64,000 nt of DNA, taken from NCBI RefSeq assembly GCF_028369105.1, contig NZ_JAQNDO010000001.1, positions 8,588,501 through 8,652,500 on the forward strand, read 5' to 3'. Source of the DNA: Polyangium mundeleinium (lineage in GTDB: Bacteria > Myxococcota_A > Polyangia > Polyangiales > Polyangiaceae). Shown here one piece after another: positions 1 through 7,362 of this stretch; positions within the stretch are counted from its first letter, which is position 1; each line of letters starts with the position of its first letter. Made by a program: the position numbers and the translations under genes. Under the pieces are notes generated by a model, which searched no databases, was not told the DNA's origin, and saw nothing but the letters and a program-made list of their open reading frames with translations.

Positions 1-1840
1 TCGGATCGGGTTTGCCCTGGTAATTGATGTCGATCGCGGCGACCCAGAGCTTCTTGCGCGGGCTCGGCGTCTCGGCGCCGTTGATGTACGTGCCCCACTT
101 GTTGTCGCCTGCCGGCACCGTGCCGCCGGGGCCGATCGTGTTGCCATACACGCGCCGGCTCGTGAAGAAGACCCAGTAATACCCGCCGACCGGGACGGGC
201 AGGATCGTGGGCTCGTAATTCAGGCGTGCCTCCTCGGCGTCGCCGAACGGCAGGATGAACTGCCCATTCTCGTCGTAGCCATTCAGCGCCGCGAGCTTGT
301 TCACCGTCTTCGTCGCCGTCTCGACGAGGAGGACCTCGGCATACGAAGGCGTCGCGCCGCCACCCGCGGTGTCGAAGCGATCCCCCGCGTGGTAGAGCAC
401 CGCGCCGCCGTCGGGCGTGAAGCTCGGCCAGCCGACGATACCCGAGGGCACCGTGAGCAGCTCCGTGATGGCCGAGAACGAAGGCGGCGATTGCGAGAGG
501 TCGGCGTCCATCATGGCCAGCGTTCGCCCAGGCGAGGCGTCGTACCACGTGAACGCGAGGTGCTTGCCGTCGGGAGAGAACGTCGGCGTGAGCGCGTATT
601 TCACGGCGTTCGTGAACGAGGAGGCCCCCACGTCGGCGCCCGTCTTCGTGTCGAGGAGCCGCGAGGGGTAATCCCCGGCCAAACCACGCACGGGCGAGCC
701 GCCCGCCGGGATGCCGTTCGTGATCATGTACGTGCCGTCGGGCGTGAGGCCGCCGAACGAGAACTTGCGGCCGTCGTTGTCGAGGTAGCGCTGCGAGGCC
801 GTGCCGTCCTGCGTGAGATCGTAGCTCGCGCTGTCGAGCGGATTGTCGACGGTCCAGTTGACGCCCGCCACGAGCACGTTCCCGTTCGCGCTGACGGAGT
901 GGCAGACATTGCATCCGCCGAGGAGGACCTCCGCATTCGACCCCGGCTTGATGCGCATCACCGCGCCGCCGTTCGCGAGCTTCGAGACGTACGTGTTGTA
1001 ATAAACGATGCCGCTCAGGCTGCCCTGCGCGATGCGCCACGATTGCGTGACGGGCCCCGTCGCGACGCCGCCCGCGAGCCTCGTGGCCGTGACGGACACC
1101 GTGTCGCTCGCGCCGGCGCTCTGCGTGACGCCCTTCCATACGGCCGGGGGCAGGTCCACCCGCGCGGGGGCCGACGCGCCGAAGTAGCCCTTGTATTCGA
1201 AGTCGCCCACGTGGATCTTCACGAGCACGGCGTCCGCATTGCCGGCGAGCTGGAGCGTGGGGGCCGCAAGTCCTCGGGGGAAGACGGTCTTGTCGTACGG
1301 ATAAAGCCACCGGAAGCCCGGATCGGCATTGCCGCCGGTGTCGAGCTTCGTCTGATCGTCGGGCGAGAGACTGCCGGCATTGTCGGCGATCTTCACGCGC
1401 ACCGTGAGGGTCGTGCTCGCCTCCAGTTGCCCGCTCTTCGCGGTGACCTTGGCCTTGCCGGCCACGAAGCCGCCGGACGCGAAAACACCGTCAGCGCCAA
1501 TGGTTCCTACGGTGACATCGTCGAGGAACCAATCCACGGCGCCGGGGTTCGAGCCGTCGGTGAGCTTTGCGTGGAAGGGGAGCGAGCCGGGGACGCCGGT
1601 CACGTCGAGGATCGGGTCCTGGGGCTCGATCACGAGCGACTGCTCGCCGCCGTCGAAATTGATGAAACCGCCCTCGCCGCCCGAGCCGCCGCCCCCGGAC
1701 GACGAGCCGGCGTCCGGGGCCGAAGCGCCGCTGCCCGCGGCGCCGCCGCTCGATTCGCCGCCGCCGCCGCACGCGGCGATCGCCCCCGCGGAGGAGACGG
1801 CCGCCGCAAGGAAAAGAAACCAGAGTCTGTCACGCGTCAT
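1..1840 (-). CDS. Large secreted lipoprotein with CxxCH motif and beta-propeller-like region (partial)
   Basis: The frame is open from an ATG at 1840 to the window edge, so the C-terminus is missing; 613 codons are present. The N-terminus is a lipoprotein signal ending in a Cys (AGAIAACGGGG), followed by a Gly/Ser-rich linker, so the protein is probably exported and lipid-anchored. A Big-like Ig segment (residues about 65-140) is followed by GGCNVCHS near residue 305, a CxxCH motif like a c-type haem site, and then by SPDG-type repeats (TPDG, SPDGKHLAF) that suggest a TolB/WD40-like propeller. It lies 68 bp downstream of another lipoprotein gene on the same strand and may share its transcript. 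The enzymatic role is unknown. A single CxxCH does not prove haem attachment. Confidence 0.85.
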   Translation of the reverse strand, partial: MTRDRLWFLFLAAAVSSAGAIAACGGGGESSGGAAGSGASAPDAGSSSGGGGSGGEGGFINFDGGEQSLVIEPQDPILDVTGVPGSLPFHAKLTDGSNPGAVDWFLDDVTVGTIGADGVFASGGFVAGKAKVTAKSGQLEASTTLTVRVKIADNAGSLSPDDQTKLDTGGNADPGFRWLYPYDKTVFPRGLAAPTLQLAGNADAVLVKIHVGDFEYKGYFGASAPARVDLPPAVWKGVTQSAGASDTVSVTATRLAGGVATGPVTQSWRIAQGSLSGIVYYNTYVSKLANGGAVMRIKPGSNAEVLLGGCNVCHSVSANGNVLVAGVNWTVDNPLDSASYDLTQDGTASQRYLDNDGRKFSFGGLTPDGTYMITNGIPAGGSPVRGLAGDYPSRLLDTKTGADVGASSFTNAVKYALTPTFSPDGKHLAFTWYDASPGRTLAMMDADLSQSPPSFSAITELLTVPSGIVGWPSFTPDGGAVLYHAGDRFDTAGGGATPSYAEVLLVETATKTVNKLAALNGYDENGQFILPFGDAEEARLNYEPTILPVPVGGYYWVFFTSRRVYGNTIGPGGTVPAGDNKWGTYINGAETPSPRKKLWVAAIDINYQGKPDP

Positions 1841-1908
1841 GAAGGGACCTCCGAAGCAATCCGGCCGATCATGCTACCAGATGTCCGGGTCGATTCCGAT
1901 TGCAGGCG

Positions 1909-2868
1909 CTAGAAAAATCCGAACGTGAGGCCCCCTTGCGCGGCGAAGCCCACCGAATCGAGGACGCGCATGTAGACGGGCCCGGCGTGCGCGAAGAGGC
2001 CCATGCGGGCGCCGCTCCGGGCCCAGCCGAAGCGCGAGACCTCGCCGAGCGAGAACTGGAGCTCGGCGCCGACGCGGCCGCCGTGACCCACATTCAGGCC
2101 GACGATCCCCGCGATGGGATAATACCCGTACCCGGCGAACGGGACGATCGCGAGCACCTTCGCCGGCTCGAAGCGATAACGGACCTCGCCGCCGATCGAG
2201 CCCGCGCCGATCATCGCGCTGAGGCCAAAGGAGAATCGACCGAACTGCGGCCCGGTGAAGACCTCGATCCCGCCGAGCCCCGCCGTGACGTCATCACGCC
2301 GAATGGCGCCGCCGCCGACGCGGGCGACGAAGACCCACGTGGAATCGGCCGGAGGGCCATACCCGAGGTGCGGCTTGCCCGGATTCACGAGGGGCAAAGG
2401 CTCGATCGCGTCGGCAGGCGCATGGACGGCAGGATGGAGGCGGAGGACATAGGGGGCGCCGGATTCGATCGGCGCGCCCGGGAGCGTGAGGCGATAGGTG
2501 CCGCCCTCGCCGGGCGCGAGGTCCTCATCGCCGTCGGCCACGGATGCGGAGACGAGCGGCGACGGCCTCCCGAGCACGGCGAGCTCGATTCGCTCGGGCT
2601 CGACGTGGAGGGGCGTTTTTCCCTCGTTGACGACGTGCACGTCGACCCGCGTGTTCGCGCTCGTTTGCCAGTACCCGACGTGAATACGCTCGACCCGCGC
2701 CGAGATGCCGGCGCCGCTCGTCGCGAGGCCGGCGTTCGGGCGTGGTTCGAGGGCGCGGTAGCCGACGCGATCGCAGGCGGCGGTCGAAAGGACGAGCGCG
2801 AACAGCGGCAGGGCGCGGGAGAGTCGAGGCGCAAGGGTGCGATCCACGGGCACGACGCACGGTACCAC
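1909..2868 (-). CDS. Lipoprotein of unknown function
   Basis: This encodes up to 319 residues with a hydrophobic segment ending LVLSTAAC, a good lipobox, so it is probably a lipid-anchored envelope protein. The longest start is GTG at 2868. In-frame GTG codons a few residues in, just before DRTLAPRLSRALP, fit a normal signal length better, so the start is uncertain. Residues about 60-165 look like a beta-sandwich domain, and the C-terminal half is Gly/aromatic-rich (GFGLSAMIG, GYGYYPIAG), resembling small outer-membrane barrel or OmpW-like folds. It precedes the large lipoprotein gene on the same strand. I do not recognise the family. Confidence 0.8.
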   Translation of the reverse strand: MVPCVVPVDRTLAPRLSRALPLFALVLSTAACDRVGYRALEPRPNAGLATSGAGISARVERIHVGYWQTSANTRVDVHVVNEGKTPLHVEPERIELAVLGRPSPLVSASVADGDEDLAPGEGGTYRLTLPGAPIESGAPYVLRLHPAVHAPADAIEPLPLVNPGKPHLGYGPPADSTWVFVARVGGGAIRRDDVTAGLGGIEVFTGPQFGRFSFGLSAMIGAGSIGGEVRYRFEPAKVLAIVPFAGYGYYPIAGIVGLNVGHGGRVGAELQFSLGEVSRFGWARSGARMGLFAHAGPVYMRVLDSVGFAAQGGLTFGFF

Positions 2869-3083
2869 ATCCCGTCCGGATGGCTCCTACATCCCTCGGG
2901 GGTCCCGCCCCAACCGCAATGGTTGGCCCACGTGCGAACGAGGGTGATCCCCCTCCTCCAGGCAAACCTCCCCGGGCGCGTCGAAGCAGGATGCATGCAG
3001 GTCGGGTATCCAGCGCAGTCGCCCGCATCCCTCCTCCTCGACGCCCCTCCCACCCACCGCAGCCCCGTCGACCCCCGCCGCCG

Positions 3084-3167
3084 ACACGTCGAGCGCCACC
3101 GCGAACACGTCGAGCACCACCGCAAACGCGTCGGCCGGCACCGCGAACGCGTCCACGGTGACCGACA
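3084..3167. repeat. 21-bp tandem repeat, four copies
   Basis: Four back-to-back degenerate 21-bp units (consensus near ACGCGTCGAGCNCCACCGCRA) occupy the gap between divergent genes. Because 21 is a multiple of 3, the minus strand reads as a 7-residue repeat (DAFAVPA, DVFAVAL, DVSAAGV). That reading frame lacks a convincing start or ribosome site, so I treat the tract as noncoding or as the relic of a coding repeat. Confidence 0.7.
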
Positions 3168-3250
3168 CAACACCTACATGTGCCGCTTCACCCGTTTCCC
3201 TCGCATTTTTCCCCTTCTCACCCGGATCGCTGGCAGGTACCGTAGCGAGC

Positions 3251-4114
3251 GTGACTACTACCGCCACCTACACCTGGCCCGCTGTCCTCGCGATGGTCTC
3301 CGCCCCTACCGAGGAAGAAGCGGAGCGTTACGCCAACGAGATCCCCAATGCCGAATTGATGGAGCGGGGCTCGCAAATCCGCAGCGAGAAGATCCTCACC
3401 GACCTCGTGCGCTTCGGCGGAATCCTCGGCGAGTTCTGGCCCAAGGCCACCGCCGCGCAAAAGCGCCACGTCCTCGGTTTCTCCGAGCCGCTCCTCAAAG
3501 TCTTCGTCCATTCCGGGAAAAAACTCGCGGACATGGTGGCGCAATTCGACGCCACCGAGGATGACCGCGAGGTCAGCCGCGCCGCCGCCCACGCCGTCGC
3601 CGACCGGACCTACAAGGAGGGAATGGAGGATCGCGAGCGCCTCGTCACCGCACTCGAAGGCGTGGCGCACCTCGAACCAGGGCTCGAAGAGCGCATCTCG
3701 AAGGCCACCGGCCGCGTCACCGATTTCACCACCCTCGCCCAATCCCTCACAGCACTGACGAAGATCGCGAAGGACATCCGCCAGAACCCCCTCTCGAAGG
3801 CGGCGCGGCAGCTCGAAGACGGAGGGCTCGACAGCGCGCAAATCCTCGCGTTCGAGGACGTCGCCGCGAACGTGAAGTCCACCGGGGCGCTCGCCTCCGG
3901 CGCGCGGACCAAGGGCAAGATCACGCAGGCCGATCTCGACCTGCAAGACGGCATCTGCCTCGCGCTCATGGAGCGCGTGATGAAGATCGTCAACCGCGCC
4001 CACGAGCGCGATCCATCCATCCCCAAGCTCACGCCCATCACAACGCGGCGGATGTTCCCGAGCCGCAAACGCAACGTCGACGCGCCGGCGCCCGAAGGCA
4101 GCACCGGCGGCTGA
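3251..4114 (+). CDS. Helical hypothetical protein
   Basis: This encodes about 287 residues from GTG 3251 (ATG 3293 is an alternative; neither has a strong ribosome site). The protein is soluble, charged and predominantly helical by composition, with no signal peptide in the chosen frame. The segment EEEAERYANEIPNAELMERG begins the well-behaved part, and the C-terminus is basic and proline-rich. I do not recognise a family. It is convergent with the HAD gene, with only 2 bp between stop codons. Codon use is like its neighbours. Confidence 0.75.
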   Translation: MTTTATYTWPAVLAMVSAPTEEEAERYANEIPNAELMERGSQIRSEKILTDLVRFGGILGEFWPKATAAQKRHVLGFSEPLLKVFVHSGKKLADMVAQFDATEDDREVSRAAAHAVADRTYKEGMEDRERLVTALEGVAHLEPGLEERISKATGRVTDFTTLAQSLTALTKIAKDIRQNPLSKAARQLEDGGLDSAQILAFEDVAANVKSTGALASGARTKGKITQADLDLQDGICLALMERVMKIVNRAHERDPSIPKLTPITTRRMFPSRKRNVDAPAPEGSTGG

Positions 4115-4116
4115 AA

Positions 4117-4974
4117 TTACCCGGAGAGCCCGGCCCGCGCGAGGATCTGCCCGAGATCGTCGCCGTGGCTCGCGCGCGCGCCAAGCGACTCGAAGAAAGC
4201 GACCTCGTGCGCCGCGGGCGCGCGTGGGCCCGTGACCATGTGCACCTGCATGCCGAGCGCGAGCGGCAGCGCGAGATCCAGCTCGTAGATGTCTCCGCAG
4301 ACGAGCACCTCCTCGGGCGCGACGTTCGTCGTTTGCAGGATGTGCGCGAGCTTCTCCCAGTAGCGACCGCGCCGCGGATACACCGGGCGCTCGAGGCCCG
4401 GCAGGAGGATCTCGGCGGGCACCCGCGAGAACCGCGCGTCTTCCGTCTCGGGCTCGGCCACCACGTACTTGCGCGCGTCGCCGTGCACCTCGATCTTCGA
4501 GAGCCCTTCGGGCCCGAGCGTCCGCAGCTTCTTCAGCGCCGCCTCCGTGCGCGCGTTCGTGACGACGAACGTCGGCACGCCCGACGCCGCGAGGGCTTCG
4601 AGGACCTCCTTCGCGCGCGGCCGGAACGCGGTCAGCGTGCGCTCGTAGGCGAGGTGATACAGGACCGTGAGCACGGCCGTGCGGGTCGCTTCGCCGCGCA
4701 GGACGCCGTACTTCTCGAAGAGGAGCTGCGCGATGCTCGTCGAGCGGATGTATGGATCGGCCCCGGCGGGCGCGACGATACGCCCGTCGTGGATCCAGCC
4801 GTAACGGCCTGGATTTCGCGCGATCTCGGCGGCGCGCTCTTCCCAGACGGCGGCATCTTCTCGACCGAGGAGATCAAAGACCGCCTCCCGGTACACCTCC
4901 ACGAACGGGGCGGCTTCTCGCTCGACGTCGGTGAACGTGCCGTCGAAATCGAGGATGATGCATTTCGTTGCCAC
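4117..4974 (-). CDS. HAD-superfamily hydrolase
   Basis: This encodes 285 residues with the haloacid dehalogenase signature. Motif I, ILDFDGTFTD, is at residues 7-16 (nucleophile Asp9, acid/base Asp11). Motif II, FVVTNAR, is near residue 138, and an acidic motif IV, GDIYELD, near residue 228. HAD enzymes hydrolyse phosphate esters through an aspartyl-phosphate; the substrate cannot be read from sequence. A cap-like insertion lies between motifs I and II. The gene begins 13 bp after the stop of the phosphofructokinase-like gene on the same strand, so the pair is probably one operon, which hints at a sugar-phosphate substrate. That link is inference only. Confidence 0.9.
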   Translation of the reverse strand: MATKCIILDFDGTFTDVEREAAPFVEVYREAVFDLLGREDAAVWEERAAEIARNPGRYGWIHDGRIVAPAGADPYIRSTSIAQLLFEKYGVLRGEATRTAVLTVLYHLAYERTLTAFRPRAKEVLEALAASGVPTFVVTNARTEAALKKLRTLGPEGLSKIEVHGDARKYVVAEPETEDARFSRVPAEILLPGLERPVYPRRGRYWEKLAHILQTTNVAPEEVLVCGDIYELDLALPLALGMQVHMVTGPRAPAAHEVAFFESLGARASHGDDLGQILARAGLSG

Positions 4975-4987
4975 GACGCTCCTCCGC

Positions 4988-6160
4988 TCAGAGACTGGTC
5001 TTCTCGCTCGTGAAATTGTCCCGGATCCACGTGGAGAAGCCGGGGATCTGGAGCCGCGCGAGCAGCGGCAGGAACGCTCGCTCCACGCGGTCTTCCCGCG
5101 CGATGAGGTGGAACGGGCGCACGCCGACGTCGTTCGACGCGAGCACGAACGGCATGATCTCCGTCCGGCCCTCCTCGAACGCGTCGAAGAGCAGCGACGC
5201 CTTGACGTACGCCGCCGAGATCTCCAGGAACGCGGGCCGCACGCCGCGCAGGTACCGGCTGAACGGCTCGGCGATCACGCGCTTCTGCGCCGAATCGGCG
5301 AGCCCCGCCGCTTCGAGCTGCCGCCGGAGGAACTCGCTCGCCGACGCGCCGGGCATCTCCCGCGCCCGCCGCTCGCGCTCGTAGCCCTCGGCCACCACGA
5401 CGAGCGCGTAGTCGGCCCGCGACAGCGCCTCGGCGGTCTCGCGCAGCACGGCCTCCGGGAACTGGAAAAACGGCAGCACGATGAGGTGCGCGCGCGCCGC
5501 CACGCCGCAGTGCAGCGCGTGCCGGCCGCTCCGGTTGCCCATCATCTCGAGCAGGTAGATCCGCTTGTGCGTGTAGGCATCCTCGTAGAGCCCGCGGGCG
5601 ATCGTCGAGCCCGCCTCGACGCCCGTGAGGAAGCCGATCGCGCGATCGCCGGCGAGATCGTTGTCGATCGAGACATTCACGAAGCCCGTCGGCACCCGCG
5701 GGGAAATTTCGCCGAGCAGCGCGCGCAGGCCCTCGAACGTACCATTGCCGCCCACGCCGACGAGGTGGGAAAACCCCTGGGTTCGCAAGGTCTCCGCGGC
5801 GGCGCGGCGTTTTTGCACATCGTGGAAGCCGAGGTACCGCTCGCTGCGGAAGTCGCTGCCGGCGTCGAGGACGCGGCGGCCCATGCTGCGGGCCGGGATG
5901 CCCTTGGCGAGCAGGGCGTAGCGCTCGCGGCGGCTCACGATGAGCCGCTCGAAGCGCGGCTCGTTCGTCGCGTCGGGCGTGAGCGAGCGGAAGCCCTCGG
6001 TCGCGGCCCATACCTCGTAGCCGCGGCGCGAAGCCTCCTCGGTGAGCGCGACGGCGACCGACGCGTATCCCGGCGCGTTCCCCCCGTCGAACACGAGAAG
6101 CAGACGCCGCTCCGACGGCGGCATCGCGGCAGGCGTCCCGAACTCCACGAGGTTCGTCAT
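4988..6160 (-). CDS. Phosphofructokinase-like protein with altered metal-site motif
   Basis: From ATG 6160 (MTNLVEFG) this encodes 390 residues; an in-frame ATG at 6178 is also possible. It follows the order of 6-phosphofructokinases: a GGNAPG loop near residue 25, VGVGGNGTFEG near 135, SIDNDLAGDRAIGF near 165 (holding the catalytic TIDND-type Asp), MGNRSGRHALHCG near 208 and VVVAEGYE near 250. Known PFKs have GGDGS or GGDDS where this protein has GGNGT, so the Asp that helps bind Mg-nucleotide or pyrophosphate is replaced by Asn. The gene may encode a PFK with unusual donor use or a non-catalytic or diverged sugar-phosphate kinase. It is followed by the HAD phosphatase gene 13 bp downstream. 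Confidence 0.85.
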   Translation of the reverse strand: MTNLVEFGTPAAMPPSERRLLLVFDGGNAPGYASVAVALTEEASRRGYEVWAATEGFRSLTPDATNEPRFERLIVSRRERYALLAKGIPARSMGRRVLDAGSDFRSERYLGFHDVQKRRAAAETLRTQGFSHLVGVGGNGTFEGLRALLGEISPRVPTGFVNVSIDNDLAGDRAIGFLTGVEAGSTIARGLYEDAYTHKRIYLLEMMGNRSGRHALHCGVAARAHLIVLPFFQFPEAVLRETAEALSRADYALVVVAEGYERERRAREMPGASASEFLRRQLEAAGLADSAQKRVIAEPFSRYLRGVRPAFLEISAAYVKASLLFDAFEEGRTEIMPFVLASNDVGVRPFHLIAREDRVERAFLPLLARLQIPGFSTWIRDNFTSEKTSL

Positions 6161-6471
6161 ACGGGAGGCGCGTAGCATGAACGGGGGGTCGGTTGGAAGA
6201 TCGACCGGCGCGGATCGTGGCCCCGGCGTCGAGGCGACCGCCAGTGGCGAGGCCAACGAGGGACGGAAAGAGCTTGCGAACACGCGGATTGAGGACGTAG
6301 AGCCAGCGCAGGGGCTGGCTCCCGTCAATCATTGTCTGCTGGGGAGAAGAAACGCTGGGATGCGTGCGTCCGCTTCTCGGTCCGAGCTCGTGGAGCGGGG
6401 GCCCTCCGCCGGATGCATGCCCCTTTCCGCGTCTTCCGGCAGAGAAGGCGCAAACGAATCAGGCTCGCCAA
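6161..6471. other. Gap without a recognised gene
   Basis: This is about 310 bases between the phosphofructokinase-like start and the end of the next minus-strand gene. Long GC-biased frames cross it, but none has a plausible start or protein-like composition. It presumably holds the promoter of the PFK-HAD pair; no clear -35/-10 was identified. Confidence 0.5.
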
Positions 6472-6963
6472 TCATCCACCCTCTCGAGCCATCGTGGTGC
6501 CGTTGTGCGCGATTCTCTCCGCGAGTGTCAAAACCAGCTCAACGGCCGCCTCCTCCTTCATCACGAGTTCGAACGGATCGGCCATCCCTTCATGGACAGG
6601 TCTGAACTCGACACCTGCCGTCGACGCGTCCCACGAGCATACGATCGGGGACGAGCGCAAGCCTCCAGTCACCTCGAAGACTTGCGCCCTATCAGGTGCG
6701 CCCCTGATCTCCGGGGCCTCACCGCGGAGCAGCTTGTTCTGCAACACGAGGACATGCACCAAGGCCATCAATCTCAGCGCGACGTCCCATTTGACAACAA
6801 GCTCGCACCGGGATCCATTGCGCGTAACGGCAAAGACAGGCTCTTGAACGAACGACACATAGATCGTCCCGGTACCCACGATGTCCGTCGACGAACCGAG
6901 CGTCGCGACGAGCCGCACGGACTCTGCATCATGCAGAAGATACGAGCTTCCCCATCGTTCCAT
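6472..6963 (-). CDS. Hypothetical protein downstream of the RHS toxin operon
   Basis: This encodes about 163 residues from ATG 6963, which has GAGGTG nine bases upstream. ATG 6978 and GTG 7032 are in-frame alternatives. The composition is that of a small globular cytoplasmic protein, with no signal peptide or membrane segment. The central part (YVSFVQEPVFAV, LVVKWDVALRLMALVHV) suggests a beta-sheet core. It lies about 180 bp after the small membrane gene that follows the RHS gene, on the same strand. Small unrelated genes behind RHS toxins are often immunity proteins, so that is a possible role. I do not recognise a family. Confidence 0.7.
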   Translation of the reverse strand: MERWGSSYLLHDAESVRLVATLGSSTDIVGTGTIYVSFVQEPVFAVTRNGSRCELVVKWDVALRLMALVHVLVLQNKLLRGEAPEIRGAPDRAQVFEVTGGLRSSPIVCSWDASTAGVEFRPVHEGMADPFELVMKEEAAVELVLTLAERIAHNGTTMAREGG

Positions 6964-7045
6964 CGACTTGCACCTCATGACAGCCGTCTCGACGGGCGAG
7001 ATCAGTCCGGACCCCGACGAGGGGTTCTCCACCCCTCGACCCGGA

Positions 7046-7094
7046 CCAGGGCAAGCCCTGGACGCGGGGCGACAGCGCGCGATGCGCGCTGTCG
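7046..7094 (-). terminator. Double hairpin after the RHS/small membrane gene pair
   Basis: Two adjacent perfect inverted repeats lie here. One is a 7-bp stem around AA at 7046-7061 (CCAGGGC / GCCCTGG). The other is an 11-bp stem around GAT at 7070-7094 (CGACAGCGCGC / GCGCGCTGTCG). They follow the stop of the 71-residue gene and precede the next minus-strand gene. There is no U-tract, so they could terminate, attenuate or stabilise the transcript. Confidence 0.6.
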
Positions 7095-7146
7095 ACAGGG
7101 AGAACGTTCCTGGAGGATCTGACCGACGTGTCGAGGTGTTTGAGAG

Positions 7147-7362
7147 CTACGGGTCCTGGTCTCGGCCTCGCAGCCACAGGTAGAGGCTGTGGAGGAGCGC
7201 AAGCGTCAACGGGAGAAAGCCGACGCCCACTCCGATCGCCAAGGACCACTTGGCAACCATCTTGAGCGTGGACGAGGGAAGCAGAATCCCCGCCAGCCCC
7301 GTGGCCGCACCGACGAGCATGGCCGATCCACTTGTAACCAGTACCACGTTTATAGGCTGCAT
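7147..7362 (-). CDS. Small two-helix membrane protein coupled to the RHS gene (candidate immunity protein)
   Basis: This encodes 71 residues starting MQPINVVLV. Two hydrophobic segments (about residues 7-28 and 36-62) are separated by a short basic stretch, and the tail ends WLRGRDQDP. The start ATG overlaps the stop of the RHS gene as TGATG, a classic translational coupling. A small membrane protein expressed at the end of a polymorphic toxin gene is a common immunity arrangement, especially for toxins acting at the membrane. That role is inferred from position and topology; no family was recognised. Confidence 0.75.
   Translation of the reverse strand: MQPINVVLVTSGSAMLVGAATGLAGILLPSSTLKMVAKWSLAIGVGVGFLPLTLALLHSLYLWLRGRDQDP

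Noticed and set aside
389..1912. Long plus-strand open frame of 507 codons
   Set aside because: It is the opposite-strand shadow of the lipoprotein gene. It is Arg/Ala/Gly-rich without protein-like patterning, while the minus strand shows a signal peptide and motifs.
2887..3267. Minus-strand 126-codon frame with heptad-like repeat
   Set aside because: The repeat comes from a 21-bp tandem DNA repeat. There is no ribosome site and the remaining sequence is not protein-like; it is kept as a repeat only.
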